A stretch of DNA of 64,000 nucleotides from Paraburkholderia sp. Ac-20340 (GTDB taxonomy: Bacteria; Pseudomonadota; Gammaproteobacteria; Burkholderiales; Burkholderiaceae): positions 1 to 64,000 of the forward strand of contig NZ_JAAGPR010000010.1 in the NCBI RefSeq assembly GCF_017104965.1, read 5' to 3'. How positions within the stretch are numbered: the first letter of the stretch is position 1; each line of letters starts with the position of its first letter. Of the stretch, positions 25,741 through 34,143 are shown in pieces. The notes under the pieces are model-generated. The model had not been told where the DNA came from. It searched no databases and worked only from the letters and a program-made list of their open reading frames with translations. The position numbers and the translations under genes are program-made.

Positions 25741-28464
25741 TCAGGGCAGCAGCCCCGCCTTGCGCGCCAGCGAGACCGCATGCGTGCGCGAGGTGGCATT
25801 CAGCTTCAGGTTGATGCCGCGCAGATGGCTTTTGACCGTCGTCTCCGAAACAAACAGCTTTTCGGCCATCGCCTTGTTGCTGAGGCCTTCCGCGAGCAGC
25901 ACGAGTACCTTGCGCTCGGAACGGGTCAGCGATTCGAGCAAGTGGGCCTCATTCGTCTGCGCCGGCGATGCGGCGGCGACTGTGCCCGCGCTTGCGTAAC
26001 GCGCTTCGAGTGCGTCCAGCAACTGATACATGAACGCGGCCGCCGTCACGCTGCCGGTGACAGCGTGCCCCGGATACTGCGCAACGGTTTTCAGGAGACG
26101 AAGCATCGGCGTACCTTCGTCGAGGACCATGCTGACGAAGCCTTCGCTGGCGGCAATTTCGAGCGCTTCGAGACACTCGCGTCGCGCCGGCTCGATCTCG
26201 CCGTGTGCATGCAGGGCGAGCGCGAGCATGAGGCGCAGTTTCAGGGCGCGGCGCCAGCGCATTGCGCTTTGTGCCTGCGCGAGCGCAGCGCGGAGTTCTT
26301 GCGCCGCCTGGCCAGCGTTGCCGCAGGCAATATCAAGCCGCCAGCGCGCGAGGTCGAGGGTTTCGACGTCGTTGGCATGCGGCGTGAACGCGGCGCCGAA
26401 CGACCACGCATTGAGCGCCTGCGCGGCGTCGAGTTCGGCGCGTGCGCCGGCGTGATCGCCTCGCAGCAGGGCAATGCGCGATCGCTCGAGCCGCGCGCAG
26501 GCCACCATGCGCAATTGACCGGTGCGGTAGCCCATCTGCTCGCAGTCGTGCAGCCACAGCATGGCGTCTTCGTCGCGCGCTTGTGCGAGTGCGCAGCGGC
26601 ACAGCAGCATGAACGCGACGATGAGCGGATCGTTGTGCGCCGCCGCGCGAATCAGCGGCAGATAGGACGTGAGCAGATGCTGGGTTTCGGCGAGCTGGCC
26701 GCTTTCGTACAGCGCTTCCGCCAGATAGGCGCCGGCGATTTCCTGACCGTCGAAGCGCGCGTCCTGCAAACCGGGGTCCGGCCGGTGCGCGCCGCGATAG
26801 CGCGCCAGCGCCTGGCGCAGGCGCCCCTGGGTGAGGTCGATCAGCCCTTCGAGGCAATGCGCGACGCGCATGTTCGCCCCCGCGCCGTTCGCGCCGTGGA
26901 CTTGCCGCCCACGATCGAGCATCTTGCGCGCTTCGTCGAAATGGCCGAGGTAGATGTGACAGCACGCATGCGAATTGAGCTGAATGCCGTACGGAAATGC
27001 GTGGGCCGGGGACAGCGTCGGCGCGCACGATTGCCAGGCCGCAAAAGCGCGGTCGAGCTTGTCGGTGAGCGCGAGAATGAAGGCATGCAGGGCGAGCATG
27101 TGAGCGGCGATTTCCGCGTCGCGCTCGCCCGCTTCCTGCATCCCTTCCAGCATTTGCAGCGCCTTGTCGCTGCGATGCAGAAAGGTCAGGGCCCATGCGT
27201 GGATCAGGCGCAGGCGCGGGCGGTTCGACAGGCTTTGCTCGGGCAACGCGTCGAACCAGCGCGCGAGCAGACGCACGCGCCCCTGCCAGAGAATTGCTTC
27301 GGCGTGCTGTTGCAGGCGGTCGAGCGCGCGGGGCGTATCGGCGCGCAGTGCGTGTTCGATGGCGCGAACCGGCTCGTTGTTATCGGCATACCAGTTGCCC
27401 GCCGTGCGGTGCATCTCGTCGATTTCATCGGCCTTGTATTCGAGCGCGAGGCGCGCCTGCAGAAAGCCCGCAAAGAGACTGTGATAGCGATAAGACTCGC
27501 TGGCAGCATCGACGCGCACGAGGAACAGATTTTCGTCGGCCAGTTGCGCGAGCATGCGCGTGCTGTCGCGGCGTGACGTCATCGCATCGCACAGGCTGGC
27601 GTTGAACGAGCGCAGCAACGAAGTGCGCAGCAGGAACTCGCGCACTTCGGGCGGCTGCCTGGCCAGCACGTCTTCGGCAAGATACTCGGCCACGGCCGCG
27701 TGGGAGCCGGAGAACGCTTCGATGAACTGCGCCGTATCCTGGCTGCGGGACATGGCGAGCACGCCCAGGCGGATAGCCGCCACCCAGCCTTCGGTGCGCG
27801 CGTGGAGCTTGCCGAGTGCCTGCGCGTGCAGCGGCTGGCTGACGTAGCGCGACCAGTACGCCGAGGTTTCTTCGAGCGTGAAGCGCAGGTCCTCGGCGCG
27901 GATCTCCAGCAGTTCTCCCTGCGCGCGCAGGCGCCCCAGACCGAGCGCCGGCACCACCCGCGAGCCGACGACCAGTTTGCCGTGAGCCGGCATCTGCGCC
28001 AGCAACTCACGCAGGTATTCGGACGATTCCGGATTGAGCAACGCTTCGAAATCGTCCAGAAAGATCGCGAACGGATCAGGCAGACGACCGAGACGGCTCG
28101 CGAGCGTATCCGCGACGTCTTGCGCCTCGATCGCGTGCGCCTCTGCGCCGCTCGTCTCCAGCAGATCGACTGCGCCATTGAGGGCTTTGAGGAACACCGG
28201 AAAATCGTTGTCCCCGGCGCCCAGCCGTATCCAGACGGTGCGCATGCCTTCGTGTGTCCAGGCGGCGTGAAGATCGAGCATTGCACCGGTCTTGCCGAAG
28301 CCCGCTGGCGCATGCATCACGACGAGGCGGATACCCTCGGCGCGACTGGCGGGCGTGATCAGGCGTTCGCGTCTCAGGTGCGAGGACTGCAACGGCGGCG
28401 GCTGGAATTTCGGCGGCGAGTACACGGTAGGCAAACGCGCAAAGGAATGGGTTGGGGATAACAC
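25741..28464 (-). CDS. MalT-like LuxR-family ATP-dependent transcriptional regulator
   Basis: 907 residues, the usual size of MalT/AcoK-type STAND regulators. Walker A is APAGFGKT (52-59), the Walker B-like FAIFLDDFEALL follows, then a winged-helix/TPR-rich middle of about 500 residues (many paired helices such as EALYESGQLAETQHLL), and a C-terminal LuxR HTH (about 845-907: LTRSERKVLVLLAEGLSNK...SETTVKSHL). Such proteins oligomerise when ATP and an inducer bind, then activate promoters from sites touching the -35 region. It sits in the middle of the acyl-CoA island, between operator regions B and C, and is the strongest candidate to bind the six dyads. Confidence 0.91.
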   Translation of the reverse strand: MLSPTHSFARLPTVYSPPKFQPPPLQSSHLRRERLITPASRAEGIRLVVMHAPAGFGKTGAMLDLHAAWTHEGMRTVWIRLGAGDNDFPVFLKALNGAVDLLETSGAEAHAIEAQDVADTLASRLGRLPDPFAIFLDDFEALLNPESSEYLRELLAQMPAHGKLVVGSRVVPALGLGRLRAQGELLEIRAEDLRFTLEETSAYWSRYVSQPLHAQALGKLHARTEGWVAAIRLGVLAMSRSQDTAQFIEAFSGSHAAVAEYLAEDVLARQPPEVREFLLRTSLLRSFNASLCDAMTSRRDSTRMLAQLADENLFLVRVDAASESYRYHSLFAGFLQARLALEYKADEIDEMHRTAGNWYADNNEPVRAIEHALRADTPRALDRLQQHAEAILWQGRVRLLARWFDALPEQSLSNRPRLRLIHAWALTFLHRSDKALQMLEGMQEAGERDAEIAAHMLALHAFILALTDKLDRAFAAWQSCAPTLSPAHAFPYGIQLNSHACCHIYLGHFDEARKMLDRGRQVHGANGAGANMRVAHCLEGLIDLTQGRLRQALARYRGAHRPDPGLQDARFDGQEIAGAYLAEALYESGQLAETQHLLTSYLPLIRAAAHNDPLIVAFMLLCRCALAQARDEDAMLWLHDCEQMGYRTGQLRMVACARLERSRIALLRGDHAGARAELDAAQALNAWSFGAAFTPHANDVETLDLARWRLDIACGNAGQAAQELRAALAQAQSAMRWRRALKLRLMLALALHAHGEIEPARRECLEALEIAASEGFVSMVLDEGTPMLRLLKTVAQYPGHAVTGSVTAAAFMYQLLDALEARYASAGTVAAASPAQTNEAHLLESLTRSERKVLVLLAEGLSNKAMAEKLFVSETTVKSHLRGINLKLNATSRTHAVSLARKAGLLP

Positions 28465-28652
28465 GGATAAAGCGCGCAGAATCAGTAAGCGCTCGCAACG
28501 CCGTTGCGCTTTCTATCGCGAAGGAGCGTCAGCATTGTGGCATAGCGCGTGGGCTTTACGGGCGGGCAAAATCGTTCGACGCCACCGCGCGCATCTCGTA
28601 AAGTTCACGGTATTCACGCGCGCACGACGCACAACACAGTGAAGGAGACAAG

Positions 28653-29204
28653 ATGCAACGCAAGCCGAATACGGAGTTTGAGTTTCGTGGCGTTCACCAC
28701 GTGGCCATGGTCTGCAAGGATATGACCCGAACGGTGGCGTTCTATCGCGACCTGCTCGGCATGCCCTTGATCAAGACCATCGATCTTCCCGGCGGCATGG
28801 GGCAGCACTTCTTTTTCGATATCGGCAATGGCGATTCGCTGGCGTTTTTCTGGTTTCGCGATGCACCCGATGCGGCGCCAGGCGTCGCCGCGCCGGCCAC
28901 GCTGCCGGGCGGCGGCGGGCTCGTTTCCGCGCATGGGTCGATGAATCATCTGGCCTTGAGCGTGCCGCCCGAGAAGTTCGATGCCTATGTCGCGCGACTC
29001 GTCGAGAAAGGCATCGAGATTTCGCGCGTCCTGAATCACGACGATTCGGCCTCCCAGATCAGCGAAACGGTCAGCGCCCACGTGTATGTGCGATCCGTCT
29101 ATTTTTTCGATCCCGACGGCGTTTGTCTGGAGTTCGCGTGCTGGACTCGCGAACTCGACACGCGCGACGTCAACCGCAAATACGCCGCGCGCGTCAGTCG
29201 ATGA
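28653..29204 (+). CDS. VOC (glyoxalase/extradiol-dioxygenase fold) protein, copy 2
   Basis: 183 residues, start ATG with GAAGGAG upstream. Metal-site segments are GVHHVAMVCKDM, GSMNHLALSVP and VYFFDPDGVCLEFACW. It is a close paralogue of the 12217-12774 protein; both share MTRTVAFYRDLLGMP/MAKTVAFYRDVLGMP, IKTIDLP and MGQHFFF. It stands alone between the regulator gene (divergent) and the convergent isomerase gene. The reaction is not known; presence of one copy in each acyl-CoA island suggests a common type of intermediate. Confidence 0.87.
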   Translation: MQRKPNTEFEFRGVHHVAMVCKDMTRTVAFYRDLLGMPLIKTIDLPGGMGQHFFFDIGNGDSLAFFWFRDAPDAAPGVAAPATLPGGGGLVSAHGSMNHLALSVPPEKFDAYVARLVEKGIEISRVLNHDDSASQISETVSAHVYVRSVYFFDPDGVCLEFACWTRELDTRDVNRKYAARVSR

Positions 29205-29235
29205 TTGCGGCTGACGCGCATCGATGACCGGGTGA

Positions 29236-30033
29236 TCAGCCGAAAACTGGCGCGCGCTTTTCGCGGAAGGCAGTGACGCCTTCGCGAAACGCCGCAGATT
29301 CGATCAGCGTGCATTGCCGTTCGCGCTCGTAGTCAAGTTGCGCGCTCAACGAATTCGATTGCGAGTGTTTGAGCGCGCGCCTGAGTTCGAGCGCGATGCC
29401 GGTCGGCAGGCGCGCGAGCGTGCGGGCCATCTCCATCGCCGTATCGAGCAACTGCGTATCGTCGACGCATTGTGCGATCAGCCCCCACTGCGCGGCCTCC
29501 TGCGCGTCGAGCCGGTTGCCGAGCAGCGCAAGCGCCGTCGCGCGCGCGAGGCCGATGCGGCGCGGCAGATACCAGGTCGTGCCGACATCGGGAATCAGGC
29601 CGAGCTTCGGGCAGAAGCTGAGGATGAAGGACGCGGAGCGCGCCGCCACGGTGATATCCGCTGCGAGCGCGAGGCCCACGCCTGCGCCTGCCGCCACGCC
29701 ATTGACCGCCGCAATGACGGGAATGCGCAGCTGGTCCAGATCGGTGACCCACGGGTTGAAGTCGTCGCGCATGGTGACGTCGAGTTGCTCGCCGGCCGAC
29801 TGATTGGCGCTGCCGTTCAGGAACGCGTCCTTGAGTTCCGCGCCCGCACAGAAAGCGCGGCCAGCGCCGGTGATCAGCAGCGCACGGGCGCTGGGCGTTT
29901 CGTTGACCTGCGCAATGGCTGCGCGCGCATCGCGTGCCAGCGCCGGCGTCATGCTGTTCAACACGTCGGGGCGATTGAGTGTGAGGACGGCGACCGCGCC
30001 GTCAAATTCGAGTTCGACGTTGGTTTCGGTCAT
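29236..30033 (-). CDS. Enoyl-CoA hydratase/isomerase family protein, PaaG-like
   Basis: 265 residues of the crotonase fold. The oxyanion region FCAGAELKDAF and VNGVAAGAGVGLALAADI are present. The two hydratase Glu residues are absent (GAGVG in place of GGGxE, and FCPKLG in place of LPExxLG), while the Asp in GLIPDVGTTW is kept. That is the pattern of PaaG-type isomerases (ring epoxide/oxepin or double-bond isomerisation) rather than of crotonase. It follows the acyl-CoA ligase gene by 15 bp in the minus direction; first transcribed from promoter region C. Substrate (aryl or unsaturated acyl-CoA) is inference. Confidence 0.88.
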   Translation of the reverse strand: MTETNVELEFDGAVAVLTLNRPDVLNSMTPALARDARAAIAQVNETPSARALLITGAGRAFCAGAELKDAFLNGSANQSAGEQLDVTMRDDFNPWVTDLDQLRIPVIAAVNGVAAGAGVGLALAADITVAARSASFILSFCPKLGLIPDVGTTWYLPRRIGLARATALALLGNRLDAQEAAQWGLIAQCVDDTQLLDTAMEMARTLARLPTGIALELRRALKHSQSNSLSAQLDYERERQCTLIESAAFREGVTAFREKRAPVFG

Positions 30034-30048
30034 GTTGATGGTCTCGCT

Positions 30049-31614
30049 TCAGGCTGGGGTGTTGGGTGCCGGTGCAGGGTTGTTCACCAAGGCTTCGCGC
30101 AGCTTGTACTTGAGCAGCTTGCCTGCCGCCGAGAGCGGAAGCTCAGCGCGAAACGCGACGCTGCGCGGACACTTGTAGCCCGCAATCAGCTGGCGGCAAT
30201 GGTCCCTGATTTCCTCCAGCGTCAGCTGGTGGCCCGCGCGCAGGACGATCACGGCATGAACGGCTTCGCCCCACTTTTCGTCCGGGATGCCGATCACGGC
30301 GCACGCCTCGACCGCTGGGTGCGCGAGCAGGGCGTTTTCGACTTCGGTCGAGTAGACGTTTTCGCCGCCGCTGATGATCATGTCCTTGATGCGGTCGGTG
30401 ATGAACAGATAGCCGTCTTCGTCCATATAGCCGCCATCGCCTGTGTGCATCCAGCCGTTGCGCAGCGCCTTGGCGGTTTCCTCTGGCTTGTTCCAGTAGC
30501 CCATCATCACGCTGGGGCCGCGCACCGCGACCTCGCCGACCTGTCCCGTCGGCAGCGGCTCACCGGATGCCGGGTCCACGATACGGATCTCGCAGATGGG
30601 CGCGGGCCGCCCGGCGGATTTGAGCTTCTGGCTATCGGGCGTGTGACAGTGCGCAGGCAGGACGGCGGCCACTGGCGCAATTTCGGTCATGCCGTAAAGC
30701 TGCACGAACTGGCTCGCCGGCAGCTTGCCCAGCGCGCGCTGCAAGAGCGTGGAGTCGATCGGCGCAGCACCGTAGAGCACGCTTGTCAGGCTGCTGAGCT
30801 TATGAGTGGCGAAGCCCGGATGATCGAGCATCGCCTTGATCATGGTGGGCACTACGAAGGTCTCGTTCACGTGCTCTGCGGCAATGGTCTCGATGACGGT
30901 GCCAGGATCGAAGCCGCCCAGTACGACGTGCTTTGCGCCGCGCAGCGCGGCCTGGAACACCAGCGCCATCGCGCCGATGTGAAAGAGCGGCGCGGTATGG
31001 AGCACGGCCTGCACGACCGGACGCGACGCGGCGGCCAGGGCGCACAGCGCATTGCTGACCAGGTTGGCGTGCGAGAGCATGACGCCCTTCGGTACGCCGG
31101 TGGTGCCGCCGGTATAGAGGATGGCCGCGAGGTCGTTGCCCGAGCGCTGGGCGTCGGCGGCCGGGGTGGCACGGCCTAGCCAACCCTCGTAATCGTCGCC
31201 GTGCATCCCGGCGGGCGGCACGCCTTCGCCGCACCAGATCACGTGCCGCAGGACCGGGCAGCGCTCGCGAAGCGGCTGGGCAAGATGGGCAAACGTTTCG
31301 TCGATGAACAGGATCGCGGTGCCGCAATCGTTCAGCGAATAGGCGATTTCACTGACGCTCCAGCGCGTGTTGACCGGGTTGACGACGGCGCCGGCCCAGA
31401 GCGTACCGAAGACGTACTCGAGATAGCGATCCGAATTGAGCGCCAGGATGCCGATCCGGTCGCCATGCGCTACGTCCAATGCGTGCAAGGCCCCGGCAAC
31501 ACGCGACACCCGCTCGACGAACTGCGCGAACGTGGTCTTGCGCTGTCGAAATACGGTGGCGTAGGCATCGGGCTGCTCAAGCGCGGCCTTGTGGAAGCTC
31601 TGCGTCAGTTGCAA
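30049..31614 (-). CDS. Acyl-CoA synthetase (AMP-dependent ligase)
   Basis: 521 residues of the ANL superfamily. The P-loop is ILYTGGTTGVPKGVMLSH, the A5-type motif is LYGMTEIAPV, the hinge/A8 motif GDGGYMDEDGYLFITDRIKD leads into SGGENVYSTEVE, and the catalytic Lys is in LSAAGKLLKYKLR near the end. It adenylates a carboxylate and forms the CoA thioester; fatty or aryl acids are likely. First gene of a two-gene operon with the PaaG-like gene; divergent from fadB across promoter region C. Confidence 0.92.
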   Translation of the reverse strand: MQLTQSFHKAALEQPDAYATVFRQRKTTFAQFVERVSRVAGALHALDVAHGDRIGILALNSDRYLEYVFGTLWAGAVVNPVNTRWSVSEIAYSLNDCGTAILFIDETFAHLAQPLRERCPVLRHVIWCGEGVPPAGMHGDDYEGWLGRATPAADAQRSGNDLAAILYTGGTTGVPKGVMLSHANLVSNALCALAAASRPVVQAVLHTAPLFHIGAMALVFQAALRGAKHVVLGGFDPGTVIETIAAEHVNETFVVPTMIKAMLDHPGFATHKLSSLTSVLYGAAPIDSTLLQRALGKLPASQFVQLYGMTEIAPVAAVLPAHCHTPDSQKLKSAGRPAPICEIRIVDPASGEPLPTGQVGEVAVRGPSVMMGYWNKPEETAKALRNGWMHTGDGGYMDEDGYLFITDRIKDMIISGGENVYSTEVENALLAHPAVEACAVIGIPDEKWGEAVHAVIVLRAGHQLTLEEIRDHCRQLIAGYKCPRSVAFRAELPLSAAGKLLKYKLREALVNNPAPAPNTPA

Positions 31615-31710
31615 GTTCGTCTCCGGTTATGGCGCTGATGTGACTCTAATGGTCATGGCCTGTGCGTCGCCAGCGGCCCGGCATGGGGTCCTGCTGCGAT
31701 CTTCTAGCAT

Positions 31711-31864
31711 AAGGTACTGCTGTCCGGCCGCCGCCGATTCATCCGAAGGGATGAAATCGCGCGACGTCGGCGCAGTGCGGCTGGTCGCTCGCGCCTCGAA
31801 AGTCGCCGGACCTGCAAATTCATCACTTCGAATGAGGCACGCGTGCCGCCCTGTTCCGATAATC
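31711..31864. promoter_or_regulatory. Divergent promoter region C: paired operators (acyl-CoA ligase/fadB)
   Basis: Site C1 (31739-31754) reads TCATCC-CTTC-GGATGA on the minus strand and TCATCC-GAAG-GGATGA on the plus strand, a perfect dyad with an outer T/A pair. Site C2 (31820-31835) reads TCATCACTTCGAATGA on the plus strand, identical to B2. ATAATC follows C2 after 23 bp (31859-31864); on the minus strand TACCTT follows C1 after 22 bp (31716-31711). The whole 344-bp gap between the two genes (31615-31958) has no ORF of its own. Confidence 0.75.
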
Positions 31865-31958
31865 GGCAACATGGGCGGCCAGGCCGTGAGGCTTGTGTCC
31901 GCAGCCCCGCACCGGTATCCGGTGTGCCACTGCGATAAAACGATGAAGGAGAGAGGCA

Positions 31959-34121
31959 TTGTTCCAGGGAGACACTATCGCCGTCACGGCGCTTGGCGAC
32001 GGTTTCGTCGAGCTGACGTTCGAGCGCAAAGGGGACGCGATCAACAAGCTGGACCGGCGCACGATAGACGAGCTGGCCGACGCCACCTCGTCGATCGCGA
32101 ATGACGCGTCGATCCGCGGCGTGCTGGTGACGAGCGCGAAAGACAGCTTTATCGTCGGCGCGGATATCAAGGAATTCGGCGAGTTCTTCGCGTTGTCCGC
32201 GCCCGATCTGATGGCGCGCACGGCTGCGTCGAACCGTGTTTTTTCGGCGTTCGAAGATATCGGTGTGCCCAGTGTGATCGCCATTAACGGCATCGCGCTG
32301 GGCGGCGGCCTGGAAATGGCGCTGTCCGGCGCGTTGCGGGTGATGGCGTCGACGGCAAAAATCGGCCTGCCGGAAGTGAACCTCGGATTGATTCCAGGCT
32401 TTGGCGGAACCGTACGCTTGCCCCGTGTCGCCAGCGTGGCGGTGGCGCTGGAATGGATCGTCAGCGGGAAGCCGGTGTCCGCAACCGCGGCGCGCGAAGC
32501 CGGTGTGGTCGATGCAGTCTGCGAGGCGGGCTCGCTGCGCGAAACTGCGTTGGGACTGCTGCGGCGCGCGGCCAATGGCGAGATCGACTGGCGCGCGGCG
32601 CAAGCGCGCAAACGCCTGCCGCTGGCCGTCGACGCGCAGTCGAACATGCAAGCCGAAACCCAGCTCGCCGCGCGCGCAGCACAGGCGAGCAAGCGTCATC
32701 TTCCTGCTGCGCTCACTGCCGTCGAACTGCTGCGCGAATCCATCCATGTGGCACGTGACGCCGCCATCAAACTGGAAACCGAGGCATTCGCACGCGTTGC
32801 GAAGACGCAGGCCGCCGCATCGCTGGTGCAGGCTTTTTTGAACGATCAGCAACTGAAAAAGCGCTACCGCGACATTGCAGGCACGACCGGAAAAGTGCGG
32901 CAGGCAGCGGTACTCGGTGCAGGCGTGATGGGCGGCGGCATCGCCTGTACCAGTGCGCTTGCCGGGGTTCCGGTCGCGCTCAAGGATATTCATCCGGCGC
33001 CGCTGGAAACCGGTGTGCAGGAAGCGGCCAATGTGCTCGCACGCCAGGTCAAGGCCGGGCGCATGAAGGACGAGGATGCCGCGCGCACACTCGCGACAAT
33101 CTCGCCCCAGCTCGACTTCGCAGGGTTTCGTCACGTCGACATCGTCGTGGAAGCCGTGGTCGAAAACCTCGAGGTCAAGCGGCGCGTATTGAGTGAACTC
33201 GAAGCCCAGGTGCGCGAGGACACGGTGATCGCTTCGAACACGTCGAGTTTGCGCATCGACGATATTGCGGCGCCGCTGGCGCGCCCGCGCAACTTCGTGG
33301 GCATGCACTTCTTCAACCCGGTTCCGGTCATGACGCTCGTGGAGATCGTTCGCGGCGAGCAGACGAGCGATGCCGCGGTGGCGGCCGTGGTGAGCTATGC
33401 GCTGGCAATGCGCAAAACGCCGATCGTTGTCAAAGACTGCCCCGGCTTTCTCGTCAACCGCATTCTGACGCCCTATGTCCGTGCGTTTGTGCAACTGATC
33501 GAACAGGGCGCCGACTTCGAACAGATCGATCGCGTGATGGAGGCGTTCGGCTGGCCGATGGGGCCGGCCTGTTTGCAGGATGTGATCGGCATGGACGTGA
33601 GCAGCCATGTAGTGGATGTGATCTCGGCGGGCTACCCGGCGCGCATGCCCGCGATGCAACATGACGCCCTCGGATTGATGGCGAGTCGCGGACGGCTGGG
33701 ACAAAAGAGCGGGCTGGGCTTCTATGCCTATACGCGCGATGACAATGGCAGGCTATGCAAGCGCGCGGCGGACGATACACGTGCGCTGCTATCGACCCTG
33801 CAAGCGGACGGAACGCGCGAATTCTCCGATCAGGAGATCGTCGAGCGCATGATGCTGCCGGTGCTCGTCGAAGCGGCTATCGCGCTGGAAGAGGGCGTCG
33901 TGGCATCGGCGGCGGAACTGGATACGGCACTGTTGCTGGGTATCGGCTTTCCGGCGTGGCTGGGCGGAGCGCTTAAATACGCCGACTGGCTCGGCGCGCA
34001 AGAGGTCGTCCGGCTGTGCGACCAGTATGCCTGCCACGGCGCGGCGTACCGGCCCACCGCAAAAATGAGAGCGATGGCAGCGAGTGGCGCGCGCTACCAT
34101 GCCGCCGCTCATGCAGCTTGA
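31959..34121 (+). CDS. fadB: Fatty-acid oxidation complex alpha subunit (enoyl-CoA hydratase/3-hydroxyacyl-CoA dehydrogenase)
   Basis: 720 residues, the normal FadB length. It starts at a TTG (31959) with AAGGAGAGAGG just upstream; the resulting MFQGDTIAVTALGDGFVEL lines up with the start of E. coli FadB. The crotonase part keeps FIVGADIKEF and both Glu residues (GGGLEMAL and GLPEVNLGLIPGFGG). The dehydrogenase part has AVLGAGVMGGGIA, FVGMHFFNPVPVMTLVEI and KDCPGFLVNRIL. It forms the beta-oxidation complex with the downstream thiolase, 22 bp away. Transcribed from promoter region C. Confidence 0.94.
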   Translation: MFQGDTIAVTALGDGFVELTFERKGDAINKLDRRTIDELADATSSIANDASIRGVLVTSAKDSFIVGADIKEFGEFFALSAPDLMARTAASNRVFSAFEDIGVPSVIAINGIALGGGLEMALSGALRVMASTAKIGLPEVNLGLIPGFGGTVRLPRVASVAVALEWIVSGKPVSATAAREAGVVDAVCEAGSLRETALGLLRRAANGEIDWRAAQARKRLPLAVDAQSNMQAETQLAARAAQASKRHLPAALTAVELLRESIHVARDAAIKLETEAFARVAKTQAAASLVQAFLNDQQLKKRYRDIAGTTGKVRQAAVLGAGVMGGGIACTSALAGVPVALKDIHPAPLETGVQEAANVLARQVKAGRMKDEDAARTLATISPQLDFAGFRHVDIVVEAVVENLEVKRRVLSELEAQVREDTVIASNTSSLRIDDIAAPLARPRNFVGMHFFNPVPVMTLVEIVRGEQTSDAAVAAVVSYALAMRKTPIVVKDCPGFLVNRILTPYVRAFVQLIEQGADFEQIDRVMEAFGWPMGPACLQDVIGMDVSSHVVDVISAGYPARMPAMQHDALGLMASRGRLGQKSGLGFYAYTRDDNGRLCKRAADDTRALLSTLQADGTREFSDQEIVERMMLPVLVEAAIALEEGVVASAAELDTALLLGIGFPAWLGGALKYADWLGAQEVVRLCDQYACHGAAYRPTAKMRAMAASGARYHAAAHAA

Positions 34122-34143
34122 CTAAACCATCATGGAGACGCGC

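Noticed and set aside
31704..33704. Long minus-strand open frame opposite fadB
   Set aside because: No recognisable protein sequence; fadB on the other strand is certain. The same holds for long antisense frames at 6637-8136, 15078-16874, 25780-27576 and 29314-31179.
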